NCBI RefSeq assembly: GCF_004339745.1
Contig: NZ_SMGP01000006.1
Span: 310,001 to 374,000 of the forward strand
DNA: 64,000 nt
Reading direction: 5' to 3'
Source: Paraburkholderia sp. BL9I2N2
GTDB taxonomy: Bacteria > Pseudomonadota > Gammaproteobacteria > Burkholderiales > Burkholderiaceae
A model generated the notes under the pieces. That model saw nothing but the letters and a program-made list of their open reading frames with translations, was not told the DNA's origin and ran no database searches. The number at the start of each line of letters is the position of its first letter. Positions within the stretch are counted from its first letter, which is position 1. Position numbers and translations under genes: made by a program. Positions 9,032 to 18,255 of this stretch are shown here, in pieces.

Positions 9032-9416
9032 TTATAGCGCGCTCCACCTTGAGCTAGTTGAATCGAATCTCGCTTTGAAGCGCGTGCTCAGTTTTGTTGA
9101 AAATTCGAGGAAACGAAGGTTGGATAGTCGGCGCTATCCGCCCCCTCGCGTTTGAAGGAAACATGGGGGAAGAGGGCGACGAGAACCGCTCACACGACAA
9201 GATCTTGCTACCTTTCAACCGCTCTGGTTGCTATCCTTGCTGGAAAAACTGTCACTTGCCGTCCGACCCATTTGCGCGATGAAGCCTTGCGCTTCGGTGA
9301 GATCAGGGTCGGATACCAGGTGTCTTCGACAGAATGCGCTTTTCAGACTTTAAAAACTGTGCGACAGACGGGCGCATTCAGCGCAACTTGTGCGACGAAC
9401 GCCGCCAGCCTTCGGA
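9032..9416. other. Intergenic, no supported gene
   Basis: About 385 bp between the divergent-facing 5' end of the integrase and the 3' end of the MocR gene. Only short frames without family resemblance. Confidence 0.45.
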
Positions 9417-10808
9417 TCACATCATCGGCATATGCAGATGATGCGGGTCTTCTAGCGTATCGGCGACCCGTTGCAGCCCGTCGCGGCAATCGTCGCGGTT
9501 CTGCGGCCCACCAATGCAGAGGCGGATCGCATTCGGCGGATTGCCGTCGGTCGAAAACGCCGCGCCCGCGACTGCCCCGATGCCCTGATTGCGCAGCTGC
9601 AATGCGAGTTCGGACGCGCTCCAGCTGCATTGCGTCGGAATCGGTAGCCACAGATGGAAGCCGTCCGGGTGCGCTTCGTACCGCCAGTCCGCGAGCACTT
9701 GCGCTGCGATCTCCTGCCGCGCATGGGCTTCGGCGCGGATCGCGCGCAGCATGTCGGTTGCGGTGCCGTCGTTGATCCATTGTGTCGCGAGCAGCATCGT
9801 GTAGGGGTTCGGCATTACGGTCGTCGCACGCAACGCGCCTGCAATCCGCTGCGTCTGCCGTACGGTCGGCGCGCACAGATACGCCACCCGCAAACCCGCA
9901 CCAAAACTCTTGGACATCCCCGTAACGTAGAACGTCAACTCCGGCGCAAGCGAAGCAAGCGACATTGGCGCGTCTTGTGGGAGCATCGCGTATGCGTCGT
10001 CTTCGATGATCGGCACGCTATAGCGCAACGCGACGTCCGCAAGCGCTTCGCGACGCTGCACGGAAAGCGTCAGCGTGCTTGGGTTTTGCAGTGTCGGATT
10101 GCAGTAGAACGCGCGGGGCGTTTCCGCTTTGCAGAGCGCTTCGAGCGCATGCGGCAACGGCCCTTCGTCGTCCCGCGGCAAAGCCTGCAAACGCACGCCG
10201 AGTTGCGATGCAATCGCCTTGATGCCGGGATACGCGAGCGAGTCGAGACAGATGGTCTCACCGGGGCGCGCCAGCTGCGACACTAGTGCGACCAGCACGC
10301 TATGAATGCCGGGGCACACCAACGTTCGGTCATCCTCACAATCGGGCACGCGTTGCCGAAGCCAGTTGCGGCCCGCTGCGCGATCCGCCGCCGTGCCGCC
10401 GAAGTCCTGATAGCGCAACAGACGATACGGGTCCGCACTCAGCATCAACTTCGCGGTGGACTGGCGAAGCCGCACGGCAAGCTCGGGCGGTTCGGGCGGC
10501 ATGTTCATGGACATCTCGACGCTGCTGCCCGCTGTGAGCGGCAAGCTCGGCGTGCGGCCTCGCACGAATGTGCCGCTCCCCGCGCGAGCGTCGAGCAGGC
10601 CACGCTTGCGCGCCTCCGCATACGCACGCGCGACGGTCGTGTAGTTCAGTTGCAGCGCGCCCGCGAGCTCGCGCAAACCGGGCAAACGGTCGCGCGGGCG
10701 CAGCCGGCCACTCGCGACGTCTTCTTCGATCAGATCCGGTATTACCAGATAGGCCGGTGTGCGGCTTTCTTCGAGCCGTTTGAGCCAGTGATGCATCAAC
10801 GTATTCAT
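9417..10808 (-). CDS. MocR/PdxR-type regulator (GntR HTH + aminotransferase fold)
   Basis: About 463 aa from the ATG at 10808 (an in-frame TTG lies 18 bp upstream). The N-terminal GntR winged helix (PDLIEEDVASGRLRPRDRLPGLRELAGALQ..., residues about 10-75) is joined to a fold-type I PLP aminotransferase-like domain with the PLP lysine in YVTGMSKSFGAGLRVAYL. MocR proteins bind PLP and direct-repeat DNA and control vitamin B6, GABA, taurine or related amine/nitrogen metabolism. It is divergent from the nit1C operon across about 385 bp, so it is the likely regulator of that operon (inference). Confidence 0.92.
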   Translation of the reverse strand: MNTLMHHWLKRLEESRTPAYLVIPDLIEEDVASGRLRPRDRLPGLRELAGALQLNYTTVARAYAEARKRGLLDARAGSGTFVRGRTPSLPLTAGSSVEMSMNMPPEPPELAVRLRQSTAKLMLSADPYRLLRYQDFGGTAADRAAGRNWLRQRVPDCEDDRTLVCPGIHSVLVALVSQLARPGETICLDSLAYPGIKAIASQLGVRLQALPRDDEGPLPHALEALCKAETPRAFYCNPTLQNPSTLTLSVQRREALADVALRYSVPIIEDDAYAMLPQDAPMSLASLAPELTFYVTGMSKSFGAGLRVAYLCAPTVRQTQRIAGALRATTVMPNPYTMLLATQWINDGTATDMLRAIRAEAHARQEIAAQVLADWRYEAHPDGFHLWLPIPTQCSWSASELALQLRNQGIGAVAGAAFSTDGNPPNAIRLCIGGPQNRDDCRDGLQRVADTLEDPHHLHMPMM

Positions 10809-11106
10809 GATGGCGTGCCCGTTCAAATTCCCTAATTCACAGTACCACGCTGTATCTGCAAAAGGTAATCAAGATCGCATCCGAATAATCGTTTGATCGC
10901 ATTGATCGGGGCAGTGCACTCTTTCGGGAATGCATGCACTATCAAGATGCGAAAAATGCTCGGATAGCGTGCCGCATCAACGCGTTACCAAACTCTCGCT
11001 GTTCGCTGAAGCGCCTGCCAGACCGCTCTCCGAAAAAATTTTTGGGGCGTCTCTGATAATTTCCGTTTGATTGATCGGAAGATGATTGCATTTTTCGGGC
11101 CGCTGA

Positions 11107-11122
11107 TTGGCATAGCCGTTGC
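11107..11122 (+). promoter_or_regulatory. Candidate sigma-54 (-24/-12) promoter of the nit1C operon
   Basis: TTGGCATAGCCGTTGC matches the sigma-54 pattern: GG at 11109-11110 and GC at 11121-11122 separated by exactly 10 bp, within TTGGCA and TTGC contexts. It would start transcription about 60 bp before the first nit1C gene. The nit1C operons of pseudomonads are sigma-54 dependent, which supports it. No enhancer-binding protein is seen in the window. Confidence 0.45.
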
Positions 11123-11193
11123 GTTAATGCCATCGCCGATACATCCATTGATCGGAATTCATTTTCAACTGACGCGATAAACCGGAGAGTGCC

Positions 11194-11676
11194 ATGCCAT
11201 CAGTCAATCAACCCCTTCATAAGAGCGGCGATTATCTGGTCGACTACGAGGAGAAAGTCTTCGAGGACGTCAAGGCCGAGCCGGGCGAGAAAGCGCTCGT
11301 GACCTTCCATACGGTCGCGTTCGAAGGTTCGATCGGCTTTGTGAATCTGCTTCAGGCCACGCGCCTCAAGCGCAAAGGCTTCGATACGTCGGTGCTGCTG
11401 TATGGCCCGGGCGTCACGCTGGGTCTGCAACGCGGTTTCCCGACGCTCGGCGACGAAGCGTTTCCGGGTCACCTGAACTTCAACAAGCAGTTGATCAAGT
11501 TCATGGAGGAAGGCGGCAAGGTCTATGCATGCCGCTTCGCGCTGCAGGCGCTGTACGGCCACGGCGAAGCGTCGCTGATCGAAGGCATCCGTCCAATCAG
11601 TCCGCTCGACGTGCTCGACATCCAGCTACTCCATCGCAAGGAGAACGCGCTGGTCATCCACACCTGGACCGTCTGA
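11194..11676 (+). CDS. MSMEG_0572 family nitrogen-starvation response protein (nit1C)
   Basis: 160 aa. It matches the MSMEG_0572/Sll0783 family by its opening (YLVDYEEKVFEDVKAEPGEKALVTFHTVAFEGSIG) and by GFPTLGDEAFPGHLNFNKQL. It has a DsrE-like small alpha/beta fold with a LLYGPGVTLGLQRGFP loop. First gene of the nit1C operon, preceded by a GGAGAG ribosome site. Its biochemical function is unknown; the family is induced on nitrogen starvation in cyanobacteria and mycobacteria and always sits next to the nit1C nitrilase. Confidence 0.93.
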   Translation: MPSVNQPLHKSGDYLVDYEEKVFEDVKAEPGEKALVTFHTVAFEGSIGFVNLLQATRLKRKGFDTSVLLYGPGVTLGLQRGFPTLGDEAFPGHLNFNKQLIKFMEEGGKVYACRFALQALYGHGEASLIEGIRPISPLDVLDIQLLHRKENALVIHTWTV

Positions 11677-11699
11677 CCGAGTCAGGGAAGCACATCATC

Positions 11700-12722
11700 A
11701 TGTCCGATAAACGCGTCATTCGCGCCGCTGCCGTCCAGATCGCGCCGGACCTCGAACGTGCTGCCGGCACGCTCGACAAGGTCTGCGCGGCGATCGACGA
11801 AGCTGCCGGCAAAGGCGTGCAGCTGATCGTCTTTCCCGAGACGTTCGTGCCGTACTACCCGTACTTTTCTTTCGTGCGGCCACCGGTTGCGTCGGGTGCG
11901 GATCATATGCGGCTCTACGACGAAGCGGTCGTCGTGCCGGGGCCGGTCACGCATGCGGTCGCGGAGCGTGCGCGAATGCACGGGATGGTGGTGGTGCTCG
12001 GCGTCAACGAGCGTGATCACGGCAGCCTGTACAACACGCAACTGATCTTCGACGCGGATGGGCGGCTCGTGCTGAAGCGCCGAAAGATCACGCCCACCTT
12101 TCATGAACGCATGATCTGGGGGCAGGGCGACGCGGCGGGCCTCAAGGTCGCGCAAACGGCCATTGCACGGGTCGGCGCACTTGCGTGCTGGGAACACTAC
12201 AACCCGCTTGCGCGTTATGCACTGATGACCCAGCACGAAGAGATTCATTGCGCGCAATTTCCCGGCTCGCTGGTCGGGCCGATTTTCGCCGAGCAGATCG
12301 AAGTAACGATCCGCCATCACGCGCTCGAATCGGGCTGCTTCGTCGTCAACTCGACGGGCTGGCTGACCGATGCACAGATCGACTCCGTGACGAGCGATCC
12401 AAAGTTGCAAAAAGCGCTGCGCGGCGGCTGCATGACCGCCATCGTGTCGCCGGAAGGCCAGCATCTCTGCGAGCCGTTGCGCGAAGGCGAGGGCATGGTG
12501 ATCGCCGATCTCGACATGTCGCTGATCACAAAACGCAAACGCATGATGGATTCGGTCGGTCACTATGCGCGGCCCGAACTGCTGCGTCTTGCGGTCAATG
12601 ATTCGCCCGCATTGCCCGTCACGTCGATGGCCCCGGCCGACGACGCCTTCCACGCCACTATAGGAGCCTTCCATGAGCGCACGCGAGAATGTGTCGGCAG
12701 CGAGCCGGCAATTGATGACTGA
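11700..12722 (+). CDS. nitC: nit1C nitrilase
   Basis: 340 aa from the ATG at 11700 (the longer open frame upstream overlaps the previous gene). Catalytic residues: Glu47 (VFPETFV), Lys129 (KRRKITPT), Glu136 (FHERMIW) and Cys163 (LACWEHY). Family: nitrilase Sll0784/MSMEG_0573 type, the hallmark of nit1C. In cyanotrophic pseudomonads the orthologue (called NitC) is required for growth on cyanide. It would release ammonia from HCN or nitriles; whether this one takes cyanide is not shown by the sequence. Its 3' end overlaps the radical SAM gene by 50 bp, indicating coupled translation. Confidence 0.95.
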   Translation: MSDKRVIRAAAVQIAPDLERAAGTLDKVCAAIDEAAGKGVQLIVFPETFVPYYPYFSFVRPPVASGADHMRLYDEAVVVPGPVTHAVAERARMHGMVVVLGVNERDHGSLYNTQLIFDADGRLVLKRRKITPTFHERMIWGQGDAAGLKVAQTAIARVGALACWEHYNPLARYALMTQHEEIHCAQFPGSLVGPIFAEQIEVTIRHHALESGCFVVNSTGWLTDAQIDSVTSDPKLQKALRGGCMTAIVSPEGQHLCEPLREGEGMVIADLDMSLITKRKRMMDSVGHYARPELLRLAVNDSPALPVTSMAPADDAFHATIGAFHERTRECVGSEPAIDD

Positions 12723-13785
12723 ATTGCAGTCGACGGGACTGCGTCTCGTCGATCCGCATGCGGGCGCTGCGAGCCGGCGCGGCGGCGCCGGTCCGTCGGA
12801 CCACAAGGCGGTCACTGTCGACGGCGTGACGATCATGGTGCCCGTGCATACCAGCACCGCGTGGAATTCGCCGTTCGTTGCGGCGCAACCGGATGTCAGC
12901 GGCACCAGCGCGCTGATGCGCGGCACGATCCCGATTGCGAATATCAGTTTCCCGAAGCCGCCGCGCTTCTATGCGTTGCAGACACTCGACGGTGTGCCGT
13001 ATTCGCACATCGCTACGCTGCATAGCAAGGACGTGCTCGCCACCACGGTACTTCAAACCTGCATCCGTTACGAAAGCCGTCGCAAGACATGCAAGTTCTG
13101 CGCAATCGGGCAGTCGCTCGCGGCGGGTCGCACGATTGCACGCAAGACGCCCGAGCAACTCGCGGAAGTCGCGCGTGCCGCGGTCCTGCTCGATGGCGTC
13201 AAGCATATGGTACTGACGACCGGCACGCCCGCGACTTCCGATCGCGGCGCGCAGATTCTGTGCGACAGCGCATTCGCGATCAAGGCGGCTGTCGATCTGC
13301 CGATCCAGGCGCAGTGCGAACCGCCCGACGACGACCGCTGGTTCGAACGCATGAAAGCGAGCGGCATCGATACGCTTGGCATGCATCTCGAAGTGGTCAC
13401 GCCCGAAGTGCGCGAGCGTGTGATGCCCGGCAAGGCGAGCGTGCCGCTGTCGCGCTACATGGAAGCATTCGAGGCGGCGGTGGCCGTGTTCGGACGCGGC
13501 CAGGTCAGCACGTACATACTCGCGGGTCTCGGCGATACGGCCGACGCGATCGTCGCGATGGCGCGCGAACTGATCGACCTTGGCGTGTATCCGTTCGTCG
13601 TGCCCTTCGTGCCGATCAGCGGCACGCCGCTCGAAGATCACCCGGCGCCGACGCCAGAGTTCATGCGTTCGGTGCTCGCGCCGATCGGCGTGATGCTCGC
13701 CGAGGCTGGGATGCGCTCGGCGGATATCAAAGCCGGTTGCGGCAAGTGCGGTGCGTGTTCGTCGCTGTCTTCGTACGAGGAGTGA
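12673..13785 (+). CDS. MSMEG_0568 family radical SAM protein (nit1C)
   Basis: 370 aa. It belongs to the nit1C radical SAM family. The cluster-binding cysteines are Cys130, Cys140 and Cys143 (QTCIRYESRRKTCKFCAIG), a CX9CX2C spacing instead of the usual CX3CX2C. The C-terminal CGKCGAC could bind an auxiliary iron-sulfur cluster. TIM-barrel features include AQCEPPDDDRWFERMKASGIDTLGMHLEV and YILAGLGDT. Reaction unknown. The start is an ATG at 12673 after GGAG, inside the nitrilase 3' end. Confidence 0.94.
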   Translation: MSARENVSAASRQLMTELQSTGLRLVDPHAGAASRRGGAGPSDHKAVTVDGVTIMVPVHTSTAWNSPFVAAQPDVSGTSALMRGTIPIANISFPKPPRFYALQTLDGVPYSHIATLHSKDVLATTVLQTCIRYESRRKTCKFCAIGQSLAAGRTIARKTPEQLAEVARAAVLLDGVKHMVLTTGTPATSDRGAQILCDSAFAIKAAVDLPIQAQCEPPDDDRWFERMKASGIDTLGMHLEVVTPEVRERVMPGKASVPLSRYMEAFEAAVAVFGRGQVSTYILAGLGDTADAIVAMARELIDLGVYPFVVPFVPISGTPLEDHPAPTPEFMRSVLAPIGVMLAEAGMRSADIKAGCGKCGACSSLSSYEE

Positions 13786-13788
13786 TTC

Positions 13789-14349
13789 ATGTTCTGCGAC
13801 GCAACCGATACCTTGACGCTCGACGCCGCCTATACGCCGAGCGAGTTTCGCATCAAGTGGACGACGCTCCCGTGGGAAGCTGACGAAGCGTACAAGCTGC
13901 GCCGTGCGGTGTTTTGCGTCGAGCAGGGCATTTTCGTCGGCGACGATCGCGACGAGATCGACACGCATGCGCATCTGCTCGTCGCGTTGAGTTGTGTCGC
14001 CGGCATGCCGGAACAGGTGGTGGGCACCGTGCGCATTCACGAGAGCGAGCCTGGCGTGTGGGTCGGTTCGCGGTTGGCCGTCCATGCGGCGTTCCGCTCG
14101 TACGGCAAGATCGGCTCCTCACTGATCCGGCTGGCAGTGAGCAGTGCGCATGCACTCGGATGCGAGAGTTTTTTTGCGCACGTGCAGAGCCAGAACGTGC
14201 CGCTATTCAAGCGGTTGCGCTGGGACACGATCCAGGAAGAGACGTTGTTCGGGCGTTCGCATCATCTGATGCAGGCGCAACTCGACGCGTATCCGCCGTG
14301 CGCGACGCCCGAGAGCGGTTTCGTGGTGCCGTATCGGAGAGCGTCATGA
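13789..14349 (+). CDS. MSMEG_0567 family GNAT N-acetyltransferase (nit1C)
   Basis: 186 aa. Its GNAT fold is recognisable from FRIKWTTLPWEADEAYKLRRAVFCVEQGIF (substrate/N-terminal helix, as in ElaA/GNAT proteins), VVGTVRIHE, the acetyl-CoA region SRLAVHAAFRSYGKIGSSLIRLAV and SFFAHVQSQNVPLFKRLRW. Start ATG at 13789 after an AGGAG site 3 bp beyond the radical SAM stop. Its stop overlaps the next start (ATGA). Acetylation target unknown. Confidence 0.94.
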   Translation: MFCDATDTLTLDAAYTPSEFRIKWTTLPWEADEAYKLRRAVFCVEQGIFVGDDRDEIDTHAHLLVALSCVAGMPEQVVGTVRIHESEPGVWVGSRLAVHAAFRSYGKIGSSLIRLAVSSAHALGCESFFAHVQSQNVPLFKRLRWDTIQEETLFGRSHHLMQAQLDAYPPCATPESGFVVPYRRAS

Positions 14350-15365
14350 GCCGTGCGAACGCGATTGACGTGAAGCGCCTCGTCGAACGATTGCGCGCAA
14401 GCCGTGGCTTTCAGCACAAGACGGATATCGCGGGCGTGGTCGCATCACTGGCAAGCCGCTTGCCGCGAGGCACCGACGACCTCGCACAGGCGGTGGGCGT
14501 CGGCGACGCTTGCGCGGCGATTCGCGATGGCGATGGCTACCTGCTCTTTGCAATCGAAGGCATGGTCACGGACTTCGTCGCGGCGATGCCATGGTTTGCG
14601 GGCTACAGCAGCGTGATGGTCAACGTCAGCGATATCTACGCGATGGGCGGCCGTCCGCTCGCAGTCGTGGACGCGTTGTGGAGCGACGGCATCGATTCGG
14701 CCGATCAGGTACTGGCGGGCATGGCGGCAGCATCGGTCGCGTATCGCGTGCCGGTGGTTGGTGGACATACGAATACGCGCAGCGCGACGTCGCAACTCGC
14801 GGTGTCGATCGTTGGCCGTGCGCAGGCTTTGTTGTCGAGCTTTCATGCCCGTCCCGGCGATCGTCTGTTGATGGCGGTCGATCTGCGAGGGCGTTTCGAA
14901 GATCCGCATCCTTTCTGGAATGCGTCGGTCGGCTCGCCTGCCGAACGCTTGCGCGCTGACCTGGAGCTGCTGCCGTCACTCGCGGAAGACGGTCTGTGCG
15001 ATGCAGCCAAAGACATCAGCATGGCGGGTACGCTCGGCACCGCGCTGATGTTGCTCGAATGCTCGAAGGTCGGCGCGCGCATCGACCTCGATGCGATTCC
15101 GCGTCCGGATGGCGTCGATTTTGAGCGCTGGCTCAGCGCGTTCCCGAGCTACGGATTCCTGCTGTCGGTACGCGAGGCGAACGTCGAGCAGGTGGTCGCG
15201 CGCTTTGCCGCCCGTTCGCTCGCGTGCGCGGAAATCGGCATCGTCGATGTGTCGCACGAAGTCGTGCTTCATCAGCGCGATGAGTCCGCGTTGCTGTGGG
15301 ACTTCCGCGATGGCGCATTCATCGGCGCCGGCACCGTCGCCCTGGCCAGAGACCTCGCATCATGA
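14346..15365 (+). CDS. sll0787 family AIR-synthase-like protein (nit1C)
   Basis: 339 aa from the ATG at 14346, which overlaps the GNAT stop codon. It resembles the PurM/SelD/ThiL ATP-binding fold: GVGDACAAIRDGDGYLLFAIEGM (N-terminal nucleotide-binding strand), NVSDIYAMGGRPLAVVDALW, VGGHTNTRSA and AAKDISMAGTLGTALML. Such proteins phosphorylate small substrates at carbonyl or amide oxygen using ATP. In nit1C it probably activates an unknown intermediate. Coupled to its neighbours on both sides by 4-bp ATGA overlaps. Confidence 0.93.
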   Translation: MSRANAIDVKRLVERLRASRGFQHKTDIAGVVASLASRLPRGTDDLAQAVGVGDACAAIRDGDGYLLFAIEGMVTDFVAAMPWFAGYSSVMVNVSDIYAMGGRPLAVVDALWSDGIDSADQVLAGMAAASVAYRVPVVGGHTNTRSATSQLAVSIVGRAQALLSSFHARPGDRLLMAVDLRGRFEDPHPFWNASVGSPAERLRADLELLPSLAEDGLCDAAKDISMAGTLGTALMLLECSKVGARIDLDAIPRPDGVDFERWLSAFPSYGFLLSVREANVEQVVARFAARSLACAEIGIVDVSHEVVLHQRDESALLWDFRDGAFIGAGTVALARDLAS

Positions 15366-16567
15366 ACGGCGCGTCGTTGCGCATCGCGCTGTTCACGCAT
15401 TCGGTCAATCCGCGCGGCGGCGTCGTGCATACGCTCGAACTGGCACAGGCACTCCATATGCACGGCCGTCACGTGACGATCTTCGCGCCGGCCGCCGACG
15501 GTGACGTGATGTTTCGTGAATCTCCATGCAATGTCGTGCTCGCGCCGGTGACTGAAGCGGAAACGAATACCGTCGACATGGTCGGTGCACGGATTCAAGC
15601 GTTGAAACGCGCCTTCATGCGAATGCATCGCGAGCACGATGCAGACGCATTTGATGTGCTGCATGCGCAGGACAGCATCAGCGGCAACGCACTGGCCGAA
15701 CTGAAGGAAGAAGGCGCGATTCACGGCTTCGTGCGCACGGTCCATCATCTCGACCACTTCGCGGACCCGAAGCTCGCGCAGTGGCAAACGCGAGCGTGGC
15801 GCGATGCGGACGCCGTGCTTTGCGTGAGCGACACGTGGACCCGTCAGATGCGCGACGTCTATCACGTCGACGCTCTAACGGTGCCAAACGGCGTGGATGT
15901 ACAGCGCTTTAGCGCGACCGCAGCGATGCCTGGCGAAGGGCCCGCATTGCGCGCGAAGCTCGGGGTCGTCGGCGCGCCGGTCGTGCTCGCGGTCGGCGGT
16001 ATCGAGGCTCGCAAGAACACGATGATGCTGCTCGATGCATTTGCACAAGTGCGTGCTACGCACCCCAATGCGCAACTCGTGATCGCAGGCGGCGCGAGTC
16101 TGCTCGATCACAACGCGTACACGCGTGAATTTTTCGCGCGGGCCGCGTCGCTGGGTCTCGCGATCGGTGAGGGCGAACCGGTTCTCGTCTCAGGGCCGAT
16201 CGACGATGCGCTTATTCCCGCGCTATTGCGTTGCGCCGACGCGGTCGCGATGGTGTCGCTGCGCGAAGGCTTCGGCCTCGTCGTACTGGAAGCGTTGGCA
16301 TCGGGCAAGCCGGTAGTCGTCTCACGCATCGCGCCGTTCACCGAATACCTCAACGACACGCTGTGCCATTGGGCCGATCCGAACGACGCCGCATCGATTT
16401 CGTGCGCGTTGCGCGATGCGCTGGATCGACCAAACGCAACCGACTTCGTCCATGCGGTGCCCGCATTGCTCGGCCGGTTCAACTGGCTGACGAGCGCGCG
16501 CCGTCATCTCGACATCTATCAGCACTGGCTTGCGAAGCAGCCGTGCAACACCACTGAGGACCTGTGA
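15362..16567 (+). CDS. MSMEG_0565 family glycosyltransferase (nit1C)
   Basis: 401 aa from the ATG at 15362, overlapping the previous stop. GT4-type glycosyltransferase: FTHSVNPRGGVVHTLELAQALHMHGHH-like N-terminus, hinge GIEARKNTMMLLDAFAQV, and the C-terminal nucleotide-sugar motif SLREGFGLVVLEALASGKPVV (the EX7E-type motif). A sugar-containing product of the cluster is implied. Not every nit1C variant carries this gene, so its presence marks the long form of the operon. Confidence 0.93.
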   Translation: MNGASLRIALFTHSVNPRGGVVHTLELAQALHMHGRHVTIFAPAADGDVMFRESPCNVVLAPVTEAETNTVDMVGARIQALKRAFMRMHREHDADAFDVLHAQDSISGNALAELKEEGAIHGFVRTVHHLDHFADPKLAQWQTRAWRDADAVLCVSDTWTRQMRDVYHVDALTVPNGVDVQRFSATAAMPGEGPALRAKLGVVGAPVVLAVGGIEARKNTMMLLDAFAQVRATHPNAQLVIAGGASLLDHNAYTREFFARAASLGLAIGEGEPVLVSGPIDDALIPALLRCADAVAMVSLREGFGLVVLEALASGKPVVVSRIAPFTEYLNDTLCHWADPNDAASISCALRDALDRPNATDFVHAVPALLGRFNWLTSARRHLDIYQHWLAKQPCNTTEDL

Positions 16568-16851
16568 TGCCAGTCATGCACTTTCGCATTCAATGGCCCG
16601 ACGGCACCGAAGCGAACTGCTATTCGCCGTCGACCGTCGTCAGCGACTTCTTCACGCCGGGCACGCGCTATCCCGTCGACGATTTTGTGCGGCGCTCGCG
16701 CGAAGCGCTCCATATTGGCTCGGAACGGGTACGCGAGAAATTCGGCTTCGCCTGTTCGTCCGCAATGGACCAGCTCGCGCAAATCGAAGCGCACGCCGCG
16801 CGCTTCGCTGCGCAGCCGGATGCCACGGTGACCGTGCTCGCGCTCGGCTGA
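16567..16851 (+). CDS. MSMEG_0570 family nitrogen-starvation response protein (nit1C)
   Basis: 94 aa from the ATG at 16567, which overlaps the glycosyltransferase stop (TGATG); a GTG at 16564 is an alternative. The opening MPVMHFRIQWPDGTEANCYSPSTVVSDFF and the segment FVRRSREALHIGSERVREKFGF fit the small MSMEG_0570 family. No catalytic motif. It could be a carrier or scaffold for the cluster product (inference). Confidence 0.92.
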   Translation: MPVMHFRIQWPDGTEANCYSPSTVVSDFFTPGTRYPVDDFVRRSREALHIGSERVREKFGFACSSAMDQLAQIEAHAARFAAQPDATVTVLALG

Positions 16852-16913
16852 CGTTGCGTACCGTTCGCTCAACCGCTCAATCAATCATCGACATTTTCCT
16901 GGAGGAGCAAGTC

Positions 16914-18218
16914 ATGTCAAGCACAGCAATCCCACAGCAACGAATCTCCGAAAGCGGCCATTACAGCGTGCTGGTGATCGGCGGCGGTCAGGCAGGATTG
17001 TCGATCAGCTCTTACCTGAAGCAAGCCGGTATCGATCATCTGGTGTTCGAAAAGAACACCGTCACGCATACGTGGCGCAACCAGCGCTGGGATGCATTCT
17101 GTCTCGTCACGCCGAACTGGCAATGCGCGTTGCCGGGGAATCCGTATGAAGGCGACGATCCGCACGGCTTCATGAAGAAGGACGAGATCATCGCGTACCT
17201 TGACAGGTTCGTTGCGAAGCTCGATGCCCCCGTGCTCGAACACACGGCCGTGCAACGCGTGACGCGTGGAATCGATGGGCGCTATGCAGTGAATTCGTCG
17301 GCGGGCCCGTTTACGGCGGATCATGTGGTGGTCGCGTCGGGCGGCTATCACACACCGATCGTGCCGCGCATGGCAGAGCGTCTGCCCGCTGGCATCGTGC
17401 AGCTTCAGTCGTCCGAATACCGCAATCCGCAGGCGTTGCCGGATGGAGCGGTGCTGGTCGTCGGCTCGGGACAATCGGGTGCGCAGATCGCGGAAGACCT
17501 GCATCTCGCCGGAAAGAAAGTGGTGCTCGCGGTGGGTGAGGCGCCCCGCTGCGCGCGTTTCTATCGCGGGCGCGATGTGGTGGACTGGCTGGCCGACATG
17601 CGCTACTACGATATGCCCGTCGAGCAGCATCCATTACGCGAAGGCGTGCGTGACAACACCAATCACTACGTAACCGGTCGTGACGGCGGACGTGATATCG
17701 ATTTGCGGAAGTTCGCCGCCGAGGGCATGGAACTGTACGGCCGTCTCGAAGATCTGCGCGACGGGCAGTTGCGCTTTACACCGAACCTTGGCGCGAATCT
17801 CGACGAAGCGGACGATACGTATAACCGCATCAACGCGAGCATCGACGGCTACATCGAAAGGAATGGCATCGACGCGCCCGCCGGCACGCGTTACGAACCG
17901 GTATGGCGACCGCACAGCGAACGCACGACGCTCGATCTCGCGGCGAGCGGCATCACGTCTGTGATCTGGTGTATTGGCTTTACGCCGGACTTTGCGTGGC
18001 TCGACGCGCCCGTGTTCAACGGACGCGGCTATCCGGCACATTCGCGTGGCATTACTGCCCTGCCTGGGCTTTATTTCGTTGGCCTTCCGTGGCTGCATAC
18101 GTGGGGTTCCGGGCGCTTCTCGGGCATCGCTCGCGATGCGCAATATATCGTTGATGCGATCTGTGCTGCGCGCGCGGTGGCGGTCGGCTCAGCGAGCGCG
18201 GCAGCGCTCGCTGCATAA
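16914..18218 (+). CDS. MSMEG_0569 family flavin-dependent oxidoreductase (nit1C)
   Basis: 434 aa from the ATG at 16914 with GGAGGAG just upstream. Two Rossmann glycine motifs, VLVIGGGQAGLSISSYL (FAD, residues about 20-35) and VLVVGSGQSGAQIAEDL (NADPH), plus FLAVGEAPR-like and RFYRGRDVVDWL, place it among flavin-containing monooxygenases of the CzcO/FMO type. Probably the oxidising step of the nit1C pathway. Last canonical nit1C gene, 62 bp after the MSMEG_0570 gene. Confidence 0.94.
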   Translation: MSSTAIPQQRISESGHYSVLVIGGGQAGLSISSYLKQAGIDHLVFEKNTVTHTWRNQRWDAFCLVTPNWQCALPGNPYEGDDPHGFMKKDEIIAYLDRFVAKLDAPVLEHTAVQRVTRGIDGRYAVNSSAGPFTADHVVVASGGYHTPIVPRMAERLPAGIVQLQSSEYRNPQALPDGAVLVVGSGQSGAQIAEDLHLAGKKVVLAVGEAPRCARFYRGRDVVDWLADMRYYDMPVEQHPLREGVRDNTNHYVTGRDGGRDIDLRKFAAEGMELYGRLEDLRDGQLRFTPNLGANLDEADDTYNRINASIDGYIERNGIDAPAGTRYEPVWRPHSERTTLDLAASGITSVIWCIGFTPDFAWLDAPVFNGRGYPAHSRGITALPGLYFVGLPWLHTWGSGRFSGIARDAQYIVDAICAARAVAVGSASAAALAA

Positions 18219-18255
18219 GCCGATGCAGCGGTCCTCAGCACGATACCGCGCCGGT

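Noticed and set aside
11682..14085. Long minus-strand frames (414 and 475 codons) opposite the nit1C genes
   Set aside because: Shadows of high-GC third positions; no motifs, while all nit1C genes are on the plus strand.
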